From Gammaproteobacteria bacterium (GTDB lineage Bacteria > Pseudomonadota > Gammaproteobacteria > Pseudomonadales > Azotimanducaceae), in NCBI GenBank assembly GCA_009840305.1, contig VXNY01000031.1:186001-250000 (forward strand): a DNA stretch of 64,000 bases. Direction: 5' to 3'. Within the stretch, counting starts at the first letter, position 1. The number at the start of each line of letters is the position of its first letter. The notes under the pieces are model-generated. The model was not told the origin of the DNA, did no database searches, and was given only the letters and a program-made list of their open reading frames with translations. Positions 35,192 through 44,750 of the stretch are shown one piece after another. Made by a program: the position numbers and the translations under genes.

Positions 35192-36445
35192 CTATTCTGA
35201 TTGCAGCGCGGCTACGGGGTCAAGCTTGGCTGCTGACACAGCTGGATATACACCAAACGCTACCGCGATCGCCATACAAACAATTACGGCTACGGAGATT
35301 CCAAAGTAGTTCCATGCGACCGGCCATTTCGCAAAGAAAGTGATCAAAATCGCAAGTACAACGCCTGCGACTATTCCAAATATTGCTCCGATAAACGCGA
35401 TGACTGTAGTCTCAATCAAGAATTGCCGTACTACATCAGCTTTGGTCGCACCGACCGCTCGTAACAGACCGATTTCTGACTTCCGCTCCAACACGCTAGC
35501 AAGCATGATGTTCATAATTCCAATTCCTCCCACTAACAGCGAGATAATTGCAACCGACGTCATCACAATCGTAAATATTCGATTCGTTTGTCTTTGCTGG
35601 GCGAGAATGTCATTCGGTACTGTGACCGAGAAATCGTCTTGAGCGCCATGGCGACGCTTGATACTTTCGCGAATTGCCGCCTCTGCGGATACTAAGGACT
35701 CACCTTTAATCTTAAATTTAACTTCTGTAAGTTCAGAGGCCATATCCTCGACCTTCAACCGATTCAAACCAGTATTCAACGGGATGTAGACTCTGTCCGA
35801 ATCGCCTCCAACCTTTATCCCTTGAATTTCTTCTCCTGGAATCTTTTGGTCTTGTAAGACCCCTATGACCTCAAACCAAGTAAAGTTGACCTTCACGGGC
35901 TTGCCGATAGCGTCTCCGTTAGGAAACAGTCGCCGCGCTGTCGTTTCGCCCAGGACTGCCTTGGTAGCAAACTCTTGATTGTCCTCATCAGTGAACAGGG
36001 CACCAACCTCGATACCTAGACTTGAGAGTTCGAAAAAGTCACTACTGACCGCCCACACCTCAGAATTTATGCTGTCACCCTCATCCTCATGGGAAAAGAG
36101 AGTCCAAACCCTCAAGTTCTTTATACCCGCCCACTTGTCAACGAAATGCAGCGTCTCTTTCACCGCTCTGGCATCGTCTACCGAGAGACCAGAGCTATGC
36201 TTACGCACCTCCAACAGTTCTTCGGTGCTCAGATCTAAATCCTCGACAATAATGTTCTCGACCCCCAAACCTTGAATCATTTTCATAGACTGTTTCAAGC
36301 CACCTTCACTCACGGCAAGCATGGATATCACCGCACCCACACCAAAGATCATCCCAAGAAGTGTTAAAAATGTTCGGAGTGGCCTATGTGCTAGTTGACC
36401 GATTGCTAACCGAAAATCCGGCCACATTGTCGAAAGCAGTTTCAC
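35192..36445 (-). CDS. MacB-like ABC transporter permease
   Basis: A 417-residue FtsX-fold permease without a fused ATPase. There is one N-terminal membrane helix (FLTLLGMIFGVGAVISMLAV), a large periplasmic domain (about 50-290), then three helices with the conserved GIMNIMLASVLERKSEIGLL cytoplasmic segment and a C-terminal AKLDPVAALQSE. MacB-type exporters drive substrates from the periplasm outward by mechanotransmission. It is the last gene of a five-gene minus-strand cluster with three adaptors and one ATPase. The start is GTG. Confidence 0.9.
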   Translation of the reverse strand: MKLLSTMWPDFRLAIGQLAHRPLRTFLTLLGMIFGVGAVISMLAVSEGGLKQSMKMIQGLGVENIIVEDLDLSTEELLEVRKHSSGLSVDDARAVKETLHFVDKWAGIKNLRVWTLFSHEDEGDSINSEVWAVSSDFFELSSLGIEVGALFTDEDNQEFATKAVLGETTARRLFPNGDAIGKPVKVNFTWFEVIGVLQDQKIPGEEIQGIKVGGDSDRVYIPLNTGLNRLKVEDMASELTEVKFKIKGESLVSAEAAIRESIKRRHGAQDDFSVTVPNDILAQQRQTNRIFTIVMTSVAIISLLVGGIGIMNIMLASVLERKSEIGLLRAVGATKADVVRQFLIETTVIAFIGAIFGIVAGVVLAILITFFAKWPVAWNYFGISVAVIVCMAIAVAFGVYPAVSAAKLDPVAALQSE

Positions 36446-36499
36446 AAAGGTTCGATTACCTTTAAGTATTCAAAGTTTGTCAAATGACCTTTGGTAGAG

Positions 36500-37714
36500 C
36501 TATGTGGACGAAGGCTCATCTGGTGCAACCAAACTCACCTCGTCTCCCTTCTCAAGTCCATCTACGATTTCAACCAATGTCGGACTTCTGTGACCAAGTT
36601 CTACCATACGTTGCTCAATTTCTCCTTTCTTGTTAACAACCCAAACATAAGCTTGATCTTTATCAATAAACACAGCTTGCTGTGGAACTAAAAAAGCACT
36701 TTTTAACTCACCAGTGATGATCTCCGCATCTATAGTGTTACCGACTCGCATTAGGTCTGCATCGATGTCGTCAATGTCTACACTCAAGGTGAAATACTTC
36801 GTTGGATTTACGTTATCTAAAGGGGAAGCGATATGTGAAATGTCCACTATCTTGCCTGTAATTTCTTGATTCAATGAACTGTGCATGCGCATCTCAACAA
36901 CTTGTCCAACTTCGACTCCGACGGCATCGACTTCTAATACATAAAGTTTTGCTTGGATCATCCCCCGCACTGGAATCTGCCCGACCTGAGCCCTTCCCCA
37001 CGCCGTCTTCCCAGGTGCGTATTTATCTCCCCACCATTGAGATCCGTAAATGAATGTTCCATCCGCGGGGCTCTTAATTTCCATGTTATCAAGAATTTCT
37101 TGTTGTGTTTCGAACTGCTGCTCTGTGTTTTGAAGATTCGCTTCAAGTCGGACAATCTCTGCATCATGACGTTGGTCGTGCGTCTCAATCTGCCATTGAA
37201 CAAACTCACCCAATTGTCTTAAATACTCTAAGTTCCCGACCTGCTCAATCAGCTCGTTTCGACTAAACACTTCATCGTCGAGCAAAGTGTAGATGGACGC
37301 AATATCTATTTCACCATCAACCCGAATGTCTTCGTGTCCCAGCTGAATGCGTTCCCCAAAGCTAGAATTAATGAAGGTATCAATCGAAGTCTGTTGACGC
37401 TCTAGTTGTAATAAGCTACGGTCTCGCACTTGTACCATGTCGGCGTTATCAAAGCGAACCACGACATCGCCTTCGTTGACCTCGGAGTATTCTGGGATCA
37501 TCCATGCAATTGTGAACTCGCCGCGAACGTTAGCCCCTAATTGCACAGGAACCGATTGGGTTGAAATAATTTCTCCGTGAGCGCGTACGTAAAACTCATG
37601 GTCTTGCGGTTCGACGACTACTTTCGAGTATTCGCTAGTGTCAAAAGAACACCCTACGCCACATAGTAATACAACACATGCGAGTGTGCGAGATAAAAAC
37701 TTAAATGATTTCAT
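36500..37714 (-). CDS. Periplasmic adaptor lipoprotein (HlyD/MacA-like), third of three
   Basis: A 404-residue protein with a type II signal peptide (LLCGVGCSFD; lipidated Cys22). The lipoyl/barrel-sandwich half (VPVQLGANVRGEF), a long coiled-coil hairpin (about 130-210), the second lipoyl half (IKSPADGTFIY) and beta-barrel/membrane-proximal domains (FLVPQQAVFIDKDQAYVWVV) follow in MacA order. It starts within the stop of the previous gene (4-bp overlap). It is unusual in being one of three consecutive adaptors. The outer-membrane partner is not encoded nearby. Confidence 0.8.
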   Translation of the reverse strand: MKSFKFLSRTLACVVLLCGVGCSFDTSEYSKVVVEPQDHEFYVRAHGEIISTQSVPVQLGANVRGEFTIAWMIPEYSEVNEGDVVVRFDNADMVQVRDRSLLQLERQQTSIDTFINSSFGERIQLGHEDIRVDGEIDIASIYTLLDDEVFSRNELIEQVGNLEYLRQLGEFVQWQIETHDQRHDAEIVRLEANLQNTEQQFETQQEILDNMEIKSPADGTFIYGSQWWGDKYAPGKTAWGRAQVGQIPVRGMIQAKLYVLEVDAVGVEVGQVVEMRMHSSLNQEITGKIVDISHIASPLDNVNPTKYFTLSVDIDDIDADLMRVGNTIDAEIITGELKSAFLVPQQAVFIDKDQAYVWVVNKKGEIEQRMVELGHRSPTLVEIVDGLEKGDEVSLVAPDEPSST

Positions 37715-38925
37715 AGTTTAACTCTTTGCCCCTCTTCTAGTCCATCTTCAACGATAAAGTAATCCTGACTAGCTTTCCCTAATTTAATTGCTCGCCACTG
37801 ATCCGTCAAAACAAATCCACCGAGAGAAAATCTTGGGGTGACAACCCCAGGCTTGCCCTCTTTATAAACAAGCGCTGCTTTAGGAACCACCAACACATCG
37901 TTAAATGTCGCAATTTCCACTTTGACTTCTACAGAGACTCCGATCCGTAGGATTTCTGAGTAATCTTCGTCAAGCTTGACGGTGAAATCTCGTACCATTT
38001 CTAAGGAGTTCGGAGATTTGCGTCGGACTGTATTTCCTACAGAATGCACAACACCCGACAGTTCGGCGGTACCTGTAGTCTCAGTAACGATTATGGCTCT
38101 TTGATCTACGTCGAGCACGGTGGCTAAATTTTCCGGTATAGTCGCCCGAATCAACAACTTCTTGTCGTTGACAATTCTTAGTATTTGTATTCCCCCACTA
38201 GCATTGGATCCAGCTGTGAGTTTTTCACCGTTCCAACCAGTTCCAACAACAGCAATTCCGGCCTTTGGAGCACGGATAGTAAAGGTATCCAAAGCTCTTT
38301 TAGCTTCCGCTAGTCTAAGTTCGGCACGCGCGATCTGCCTTTTTTTGTTTTCTTCCGCCGCAACTTTATCTCTATCGCTGAGCTGTTTTCGATATAGTGC
38401 GCGCTCGTAAAGAGTTTCGGCTAAACGACGCCGTTCCACCAGTTTTTGGTACTCAATACCGGGAACGATCCCCGCTGGAACTTCTGCTAGGCGCACAGCT
38501 TTCTCAACATCGGCTTTGAGATTCGACATATCGAGGGCTTCTTGACGGATTTGTTGCTGTTTTTGTTCTTTATCGACACCAACGTCCCCGGCGTGTACGT
38601 TGAGTTCACCTTCCAGTTCGCGAATACGCTCATCCGTTCTTGAAACTTCAAACTGGACCACAACCTCACCTTTACTTACCCGTTTTCCTTCCGGTACTAT
38701 ACGCTCAAGTCTAGACCTCCAACGAGCGGTGGGCGGTGCGCCAATCGATTCAACTTCCTCCGAATCGACAACACCGGTTGCACTCACGGTTACAACAAAT
38801 TCTCTTTGCTTTTGTATGTCTCGCCACTCTGCTGCTTGTACACTCACAACAACGAGCGTGGCCAGCACAGCCAGCAATGCTGTTGTGCGAGCAGATTTAG
38901 TTAACTTGATCAGAGACTTCTTCAT
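37711..38925 (-). CDS. Periplasmic adaptor protein (HlyD/MacA-like), second of three
   Basis: A 404-residue secreted protein with a Sec signal peptide (ALLAVLATLVVVSVQAAEW). An adaptor layout follows: first lipoyl half (ERIVPEGKRVSKGEVVVQFE), coiled coil about 95-210 with long charged heptads, second half (FTIRAPKAGIAVV), then beta-barrel and membrane-proximal domains (LVVPKAALVYKEGKPGVV). It overlaps both neighbours (29 bp upstream, 4 bp downstream), so the three adaptors are made together. Sequence divergence from the other two indicates separate roles rather than recent duplication. Confidence 0.8.
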   Translation of the reverse strand: MKKSLIKLTKSARTTALLAVLATLVVVSVQAAEWRDIQKQREFVVTVSATGVVDSEEVESIGAPPTARWRSRLERIVPEGKRVSKGEVVVQFEVSRTDERIRELEGELNVHAGDVGVDKEQKQQQIRQEALDMSNLKADVEKAVRLAEVPAGIVPGIEYQKLVERRRLAETLYERALYRKQLSDRDKVAAEENKKRQIARAELRLAEAKRALDTFTIRAPKAGIAVVGTGWNGEKLTAGSNASGGIQILRIVNDKKLLIRATIPENLATVLDVDQRAIIVTETTGTAELSGVVHSVGNTVRRKSPNSLEMVRDFTVKLDEDYSEILRIGVSVEVKVEIATFNDVLVVPKAALVYKEGKPGVVTPRFSLGGFVLTDQWRAIKLGKASQDYFIVEDGLEEGQRVKL

Positions 38926-39904
38926 TTTTTATTACTCCCAAAACTGACATACCCGGCACATATACCTCTGGTATCGGTTCTAAAGGTTCGGTTAAGATTT
39001 CGTAGTATCCCGCTGAACTCCAGTCATCTCGACTCGCTGCTTGATTGGACATCCATGCTACTCTTGCTTTTACCTTCACGTCCCCAGCTGCATCGGGCGA
39101 GACCACAACTTCGTCGCCTAAAGCAATTTTTCGAATATCAGCTTCATGTACCCAAAATCTAAACTGCAAGTCTTCCCGACTCGCAACAATTAGCAGCGTC
39201 GTTCCAGACCCGTAACTTTCACCTGGAAAGATCTTCAAGCCGGTGCGAGGGTTCTCCCGGTAAATTACTAACCCAGGTTGTTCTGCAAAGAAATTAGTAT
39301 GTTTCAATGCATTTTCAATGCGTTCTTTTTCGTTTTTTGCATTCACCAAATCACGTTCTGCCATGGGTCGATCTCTATCTCGAGCGGCATAGGCTTCTTC
39401 TAAACTCCGAATTGATCTTTCTAATGAGTGAATCGCATTCGCCAACGCTAACCGATTTCGATCGTGTGTTAGTTCCGGTACAGTATCCTTTGGCACCATA
39501 GAGTCTAAGCGCGCATTTTCTAACGACGACTCGGCACGAATTAGACTTGTAATCGCATCGAAGATCCTTAACTCGTGCGCCGCTTCTTGAGACTCTGCGG
39601 CAGTAATTTCGGTTTCAATATTCACTTCCGCTTGCTCAAGCTGGGATTCAAGGTCACCTGGGTCAAGTCTGACGATGGGATCACCGGGTTGCACCTCAAA
39701 GCCCTCTGGTGCCATCCAAGCTATCGTTCGGGACCATGAACCTGGAAGACGCGGCATCTTCACCGACTGAGCATTACCGTCCTCGATTTCACCGGTCAGG
39801 AGAATTGTGTTTGCACTCGCCATATTTCCCACGATGAGCAAGCTGAGTGCTAATACAGAATAGAAACAACCGCGAAATCGTTTTTCGAATATTTGTTTCA
39901 GCAT
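38897..39904 (-). CDS. Periplasmic adaptor-like protein (HlyD-like), first of three
   Basis: A 335-residue secreted protein with a signal peptide (VLALSLLIVGNMASA). It has a lipoyl-like half (TIAWMAPEGFEVQPGDPIVRLD), a helical hairpin of about 120 residues, and a beta-barrel segment (FRFWVHEADIRKIALGDEVV). It is shorter than the two following adaptors and lacks a clear membrane-proximal domain. The phrase TIAWMAPE recurs as TIAWMIPE in the third adaptor, suggesting common descent. It lies 33 bp downstream of the ATPase gene. Confidence 0.75.
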   Translation of the reverse strand: MLKQIFEKRFRGCFYSVLALSLLIVGNMASANTILLTGEIEDGNAQSVKMPRLPGSWSRTIAWMAPEGFEVQPGDPIVRLDPGDLESQLEQAEVNIETEITAAESQEAAHELRIFDAITSLIRAESSLENARLDSMVPKDTVPELTHDRNRLALANAIHSLERSIRSLEEAYAARDRDRPMAERDLVNAKNEKERIENALKHTNFFAEQPGLVIYRENPRTGLKIFPGESYGSGTTLLIVASREDLQFRFWVHEADIRKIALGDEVVVSPDAAGDVKVKARVAWMSNQAASRDDWSSAGYYEILTEPLEPIPEVYVPGMSVLGVIKNEEVSDQVN

Positions 39905-39937
39905 ACTTTTTTTAAAAACTCCAATGATGTACTACGT

Positions 39938-40648
39938 TTATGCCACGCCTAACCTGGTATTTTCAATTTCGCCTTCAATTTTGCCATCGCGCATTTTTAT
40001 GACCCGAGTTGCATGTTTCGCCACTTCATCTTCATGGGTAACAATCAATATAGTCTGATTTTGCTCGTTCAAAGCATCAAATAGCGACAAAATATTTGCA
40101 GAAGTCTTTGAGTCTAAATTTCCTGTAGGTTCATCTGCCAGCAAAAGAGACGGATTCGTAACTAATGCCCTAGCGATTGCCACTCGCTGTCGCTGTCCAC
40201 CGGAAAGTTGGTTTGGATTGTGCTTCATTCTATCGTCCATACCTAACTCTTTAACGACCTCATGCGCATGCTTAATCGTTTCGCTTACGTTCGTCCTTGA
40301 CGAACGCGCGTAACGCATTGGCAACAATACGTTGTCCCAGGCGGTCAGTCGAGGTAGTAAATGAAAACTTTGAAACACGAAACCGAGGTACTGGTTGCGA
40401 ATATCCGACAACTGATTGTCGTCCATTTCCGATACTTTGTGTTCCAACAACTCGTAACTCCCCGATGTTGGAGTATCTAGGCATCCCAAAATATTCATTA
40501 AGGTAGACTTTCCACTTCCCGATGGTCCCATTACCGCGATGAATTCACCTTCGTGAATGTCGAGGTTAACATGATCCAATGCATGGACATCGATGTCCCC
40601 GACGTGGAAAGTCCGACACAAATCTCGGACGGAAATTACTTTCTTCAT
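39938..40648 (-). CDS. ABC transporter ATP-binding protein (MacB/LolD type)
   Basis: A 236-residue ATPase. [15 protein letters not shown] is Walker [16 protein letters not shown] the Q-loop, [15 protein letters not shown] the signature, [13 protein letters not shown]alker B and [11 protein letters not shown] the H-loop. The [11 protein letters not shown] segment is typical of the LolD/MacB family. It powers the permease at 35192-36445. First gene of the cluster; TATAAT lies on this strand at 40718-40723, about 70 bp upstream. Confidence 0.94.
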   Translation of the reverse strand: MKKVISVRDLCRTFHVGDIDVHALDHVNLDIHEGEFIAVMGPSGSGKSTLMNILGCLDTPTSGSYELLEHKVSEMDDNQLSDIRNQYLGFVFQSFHLLPRLTAWDNVLLPMRYARSSRTNVSETIKHAHEVVKELGMDDRMKHNPNQLSGGQRQRVAIARALVTNPSLLLADEPTGNLDSKTSANILSLFDALNEQNQTILIVTHEDEVAKHATRVIKMRDGKIEGEIENTRLGVA

Positions 40649-41247
40649 GCAGTCCTTAAATGGATTCTCTACAAAAGCTGTCTAGTAAGAAATTTTATGG
40701 AATTATCTTGTTATTGCATTATACGATCACGATAGGGTACTTCCTTCGTTGAGTAAGCTCGCTATACATCGGCATCCTTGCCAAAAAAATTGAGTTCTCT
40801 GGCGAGTGTTTTGCCGTGCTAGAAAAACGTTCAGGCAGTCTTAATCTGATCGGTCTGCTCGGACAATTTAAAGCGAGTTGTCGTGAAACCCCGTTCATTG
40901 AACTAACAACCGTCTTACGCTCGCGCGAGTATGTCCTTTAATGTCTTCACATAAGCAATCGTTCATAGTTGGAAGTTTGCACTGTTTCATCACGAAATAA
41001 AAAGTGCAGATGTGCGTCCAGCCTTTCTAATCAGACATTTCGAAGCTAGTGTGTGTCAAGTACACAGGTTGTACTCTACTTGAGACTAAGTGATTCTCAA
41101 CATACTGATAGCGTTCCGCGCGCGACTACCTCGCTGAGATTGCTCTAACTACGAAGGTTAGTACGGAGTACTACGCCGCGCGACTGGGTAGCAGATTTAA
41201 AAAATCCGCAGAACGCACGCACGAATGAATAAATTCAGCTAGACGTA
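40649..41247. other. Long intergenic region between the TldD/E operon and the exporter cluster
   Basis: A 599-bp stretch with no recognisable gene. On the minus strand it contains a 59-codon frame (40898-40719) with no Shine-Dalgarno, high Arg content and no signal peptide; I regard it as doubtful. A TATAAT at 40718-40723 may be the -10 box for the exporter ATPase. A hairpin at 41191-41209 is listed separately. Near-repeats of CGCGCGACT occur at about 41119 and 41178. The length is unusual for this compact region. Confidence 0.4.
41191..41209 (-). terminator. Weak hairpin after the TldD/E operon
   Basis: GCGGATTT-TTT-AAATCTGC folds into an 8-bp stem with one G-U pair, about 40 nt after the last stop codon of the operon. 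No T-tract follows, so it may be only a 3'-end stabiliser. Confidence 0.25.
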
Positions 41248-42975
41248 CTACCTCTCAGAGCTGTCGATAGCGGGTGCTTCAGCATAAGGATGAGGAACCA
41301 CTGGAGGAAGCGTACCCGATCCTTGAACTTTTCGCACTCCAAGCTCTTCAATAATGATAGACGGAGCGACAATAGACACAGGGATTGAGTTCATTCCAAT
41401 CCGATTGTAGTATGTAGTATCAAATTGCGTTACATCCTCCGAAACTGCTACGATATCGCGGAGAGTTCGATCGGTAATGTCGAGTATTTCAACAGGAGCT
41501 AACATTTCTTCTCTTCCATCAGGATAGACTTTGTAAGCTTCCATCACACTCGACGGTCCTCGTGTGCTGCCGGTGATTGTGTTCGGTGAAGAAATATGCC
41601 GCACCACAACGCCAAACTCAACATTAAAGTCTACAAGTAGTTGCCACAATTCTTCCTTCATGTCCTCTGCGGACAATCCATCTTCTGGTTCTATCAGTAC
41701 ATTACCAGGAACACCCGTTCCACCAAATCCCATAAATCGATTTGAACCATTGCTCTTGCGAAAGTCATCCACTGGTGTTCGAGTAGTCAACATGGTCTGT
41801 AAGCGACCTTGTTCTACTAGCAGCGTCCGTTGCGGTGGGACTCCTTCCAAATCTACAGGATAACTACCGATTAATCGACGACCACGGTACTCTGTCAACG
41901 TCGGGTCATTAACGACATTTAATTGTCGAGATGCTACGCGCGCACCAATTCGATCCATGAATGAATTTCGATTCGGGCGGAACTGACCAGGATTAGCTGT
42001 TAGTGGAGTTCGACTAGCTGAAAGTTTCGAAACGAGATAGGTTTTCAAAAATTGTGCAGCCGCCTGACCTTCAAACATGATCGGTCCAAAGTAAACTTCT
42101 TCCAGCTCATTCGCTGATCGCATACTCTGCAAACTCGAAATCATTCCTTGGACATCGCTCTTCATAGCTTCTAAATCGGGAAGCTCGGTACAGTCGATTC
42201 CGTAGTGTGTACGAAAATCTCTTAGTTCATGACCATTTTCGTTTTGAGTCGAAGCGGAAGTAAAAATCTCGCATCGTTGTTCCTCATAATCTACGAAACT
42301 ACCTTCTGTATTCACAAATACGGTCCGACGATTTGCCGCTGTAGTTGTGACTCTCGAAGAATGAATCTCTGATGCATCTATGAAGAGTGCGGATAAATCC
42401 TTACCTGCAGCAGTAAACGTCGTCAGTTTTTCATCGTCAAACTTATGGTCTGACCGATATTCGTACGGCTCTTCTTTCGTGAAATCGGGGTCTCGTTCTT
42501 CCGCCGAGCTTTGATTCGTTAATGCTGTCTGTTTCTGTGCAAACGCGTTCAATCGACTTTTGAAAACTTCATCGGTTAATCGCCAAGCGATGCGGCGAAT
42601 TTCGTCGTAGTCATCTTCGAGTGGGAGACGACTTGAAAACGTTGAATTGCTCACTCCTCGGCCCATGAAATTTGATTGATCAACTTCGTATGAGCCCACA
42701 CGGAGATCTACATATAGTTGGCGATCACCCCCTCGTGTTGAAGAAACAGCGCCACCCAATTCGAAATTCTTGGAAATGAATCGAGTATCTACGACACGGT
42801 ACGAGACAAAGTAAATCTCACCTGCGTCAGCTTCTTCATCTTTGAGTTCTGCAAGGGTTCGTTGCATCTCATCCTGAAGTGCTTGTACTAAGACATCGGA
42901 ACTCTGTTCCTGTCCCCCTGCAAAAAATACAAAGAAAGTAGTTGTTGCTAAGGTTATTCGTTGAAAGATATTCAT
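41248..42975 (-). CDS. Secreted TldE/PmbA-like protein (copy b)
   Basis: A 575-residue protein with a Sec signal peptide (ITLATTTFFVFFAGG, then QEQSSD). It has the TldD/PmbA fold, recognisable in RRLIGSYPVDLEGVPPQRTLLVEQGRL (read in parts), SNGSNRFMGFGGTGVPGNV and the C-terminal PVSIVAPSIIIEELGV. There is no HExxxH: the equivalent region reads GPIMFEGQAAAQFLKTYL, and the late Cys is also absent. In the cytoplasmic TldD/TldE protease the E subunit is likewise catalytically empty and pairs with D. The partner is probably the gene 3 bp upstream. It is most similar to the protein at 44751-46562. Confidence 0.85.
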   Translation of the reverse strand: MNIFQRITLATTTFFVFFAGGQEQSSDVLVQALQDEMQRTLAELKDEEADAGEIYFVSYRVVDTRFISKNFELGGAVSSTRGGDRQLYVDLRVGSYEVDQSNFMGRGVSNSTFSSRLPLEDDYDEIRRIAWRLTDEVFKSRLNAFAQKQTALTNQSSAEERDPDFTKEEPYEYRSDHKFDDEKLTTFTAAGKDLSALFIDASEIHSSRVTTTAANRRTVFVNTEGSFVDYEEQRCEIFTSASTQNENGHELRDFRTHYGIDCTELPDLEAMKSDVQGMISSLQSMRSANELEEVYFGPIMFEGQAAAQFLKTYLVSKLSASRTPLTANPGQFRPNRNSFMDRIGARVASRQLNVVNDPTLTEYRGRRLIGSYPVDLEGVPPQRTLLVEQGRLQTMLTTRTPVDDFRKSNGSNRFMGFGGTGVPGNVLIEPEDGLSAEDMKEELWQLLVDFNVEFGVVVRHISSPNTITGSTRGPSSVMEAYKVYPDGREEMLAPVEILDITDRTLRDIVAVSEDVTQFDTTYYNRIGMNSIPVSIVAPSIIIEELGVRKVQGSGTLPPVVPHPYAEAPAIDSSER

Positions 42976-42978
42976 AAA

Positions 42979-44694
42979 TTACTCGCTGTAATTCTGTCGA
43001 AGGAGACGCAAAGACACTTCATCGTCGTCCCGTTTCACGGGTGTTGGCAATATTGGAGGTTTATCTCGAGATGTCGCCGTTTTCTGAACTTCAACTTGTG
43101 AAATCAAAATTGATGGAGACACGGCGGATACCGGTATTCGTCCAGATTCAGCTCCACAATAGCCATTGAATGTATCGTAATCCGAAGCTCCAGCTTCGAT
43201 TCGACTCATTGTCGTTAAAGGTGTGCCAATCAAATCGACACCACGGACGAGCTCTTGACTACCGTCTGCGAACATTCGATAGACGATCAGGGGCTGAACG
43301 TTGTACGCATTCGGCATGAATCGTCCAGTGATTGCATAGCCACCCTGAATATCTCCAAAATACAAACCAAACTCTCGTCCTTGATCGCGAACGCGTTCCA
43401 ATAGCATTTCCTTCAACTCTTCAGCGCTTACTGGATTTTCGACTTCGAGAATTAGATTTGATTGTCGAGACACTGATCCATAACCACTTGTACTTTGACG
43501 GCGACCGTGTCCGTTCGACTCCAAGAATCCTTCCATTGGTTGCCGCGACATTAAAAAGCCTTTTAACACACCATTTTCAATTACGGTGACTTTTTGACCC
43601 TTTACTCCTTGATTATCGTAGTCATAAAAACCCCATAAAGTTAAACCGCGGTGTTCGCGAATATTCGGATCGAAGTACATCGTGAAATTTTCCGGAAGAA
43701 TTCGTTCGCCAAGTTTAGCTTTAAAAGTTTGACCGTCGGTGACCGATTTGAGGCGGTGTCCCTCCAGTCGATGCCCAAGAATTTCATGGAAGAAAACTCC
43801 TGCGGCCCTAGCACCCAAAATTGCAGGTCCAGTGTATGGTTCTACAATTGGGGCATTTCGCAACGCGTCCAATTCTTCGATCATTGCGCGAACATCGGTC
43901 ATTACTTTGTCATCATCGGGAAAACCTTCCGGTGTCAAAGCCTCGTAAGAAACGTACCGACGCAACTCCATGCCGTCCTCGGCTTTTGAGGTCGCAGAAA
44001 TGCTGATTCTGTAGTAAGCTTCTGATGTAGCAATCTTGGTCCCTTCAGAATTTACAAACCAACGAGTCTGTACCTCTCCTCTGATTGAAACATCATTAGA
44101 CTGAATGTGTTCTTCATATTTAAACGGAAGACCATAGCGTTTAGCTTTTTCACGAAAACTTTCGCCAACATCGGCTAATAGCAACGAACCACCACGGTAG
44201 TCCTCTGTCGGCATCGCGGTAAAGTCGCCAGTTTTATCCTCTTCCTCGACGGTAGCTTGAACTTCACTTTCCACTCGAGTCAATTGTGAAAGAGCGCTAC
44301 GAAAACTTGCATCAGTTGCGTTCCACAGCGCAACCTTCAATGGCTGCTCTGCGTCAACGGAAATCGAACCAAAGTTCACACGCTGTGGAGTCCGATCGAC
44401 ACGAGTATTGTCAAGCTCCGGAGAACCCACACGCAAATCAATCGTCAATACTCGATTTAAAAATTCGTCATCGAACGAAGTCTCTCCGTAAGAACCAATC
44501 ACCCGAACGACATCGTCCTCAACAATCTCGTAGCTCATATAGAAGGGTGGTTTATCTTCGTCTTGGAGAACGTCAAAATTTCGCATCAATTCATCGTGCA
44601 TGTTTCCCAAAATGCGTTCCGAATCATGCTCGTCTGCAACGCTTAGACCTGACCAAGCTAGCAGAAATACAAGACAAATCGTAAATCGCTTCAT
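42979..44694 (-). CDS. Secreted TldD-like zinc protease (copy b)
   Basis: A 571-residue protein. The ATG at 44694 is supported by a perfect AGGAGG 7 nt upstream, giving the signal peptide MKRFTICLVFLLAWSGLSVA. The central VFFHEILGHRLEGHR holds HExxxH (His303, Glu304, His308), and GYCGAESGRIPV supplies Cys513, matching the zinc ligands and catalytic Glu of TldD. It should therefore be an active metallopeptidase, but in the periplasm, whereas classical TldD is cytoplasmic. It is very similar to the 46581-48296 protein (the same HEILGHRLEGHRLK), showing tandem duplication. Confidence 0.88.
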   Translation of the reverse strand: MKRFTICLVFLLAWSGLSVADEHDSERILGNMHDELMRNFDVLQDEDKPPFYMSYEIVEDDVVRVIGSYGETSFDDEFLNRVLTIDLRVGSPELDNTRVDRTPQRVNFGSISVDAEQPLKVALWNATDASFRSALSQLTRVESEVQATVEEEDKTGDFTAMPTEDYRGGSLLLADVGESFREKAKRYGLPFKYEEHIQSNDVSIRGEVQTRWFVNSEGTKIATSEAYYRISISATSKAEDGMELRRYVSYEALTPEGFPDDDKVMTDVRAMIEELDALRNAPIVEPYTGPAILGARAAGVFFHEILGHRLEGHRLKSVTDGQTFKAKLGERILPENFTMYFDPNIREHRGLTLWGFYDYDNQGVKGQKVTVIENGVLKGFLMSRQPMEGFLESNGHGRRQSTSGYGSVSRQSNLILEVENPVSAEELKEMLLERVRDQGREFGLYFGDIQGGYAITGRFMPNAYNVQPLIVYRMFADGSQELVRGVDLIGTPLTTMSRIEAGASDYDTFNGYCGAESGRIPVSAVSPSILISQVEVQKTATSRDKPPILPTPVKRDDDEVSLRLLRQNYSE

Positions 44695-44750
44695 ATTCAA
44701 TCCTCCTATTGATTCAATATTGAATAGACATTTAAACTTCATTTTAACAG

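Noticed and set aside
40719..40898. 59-codon minus-strand frame
   Set aside because: No ribosome site, no signal sequence and composition like random translation; kept only as a note for the gap.
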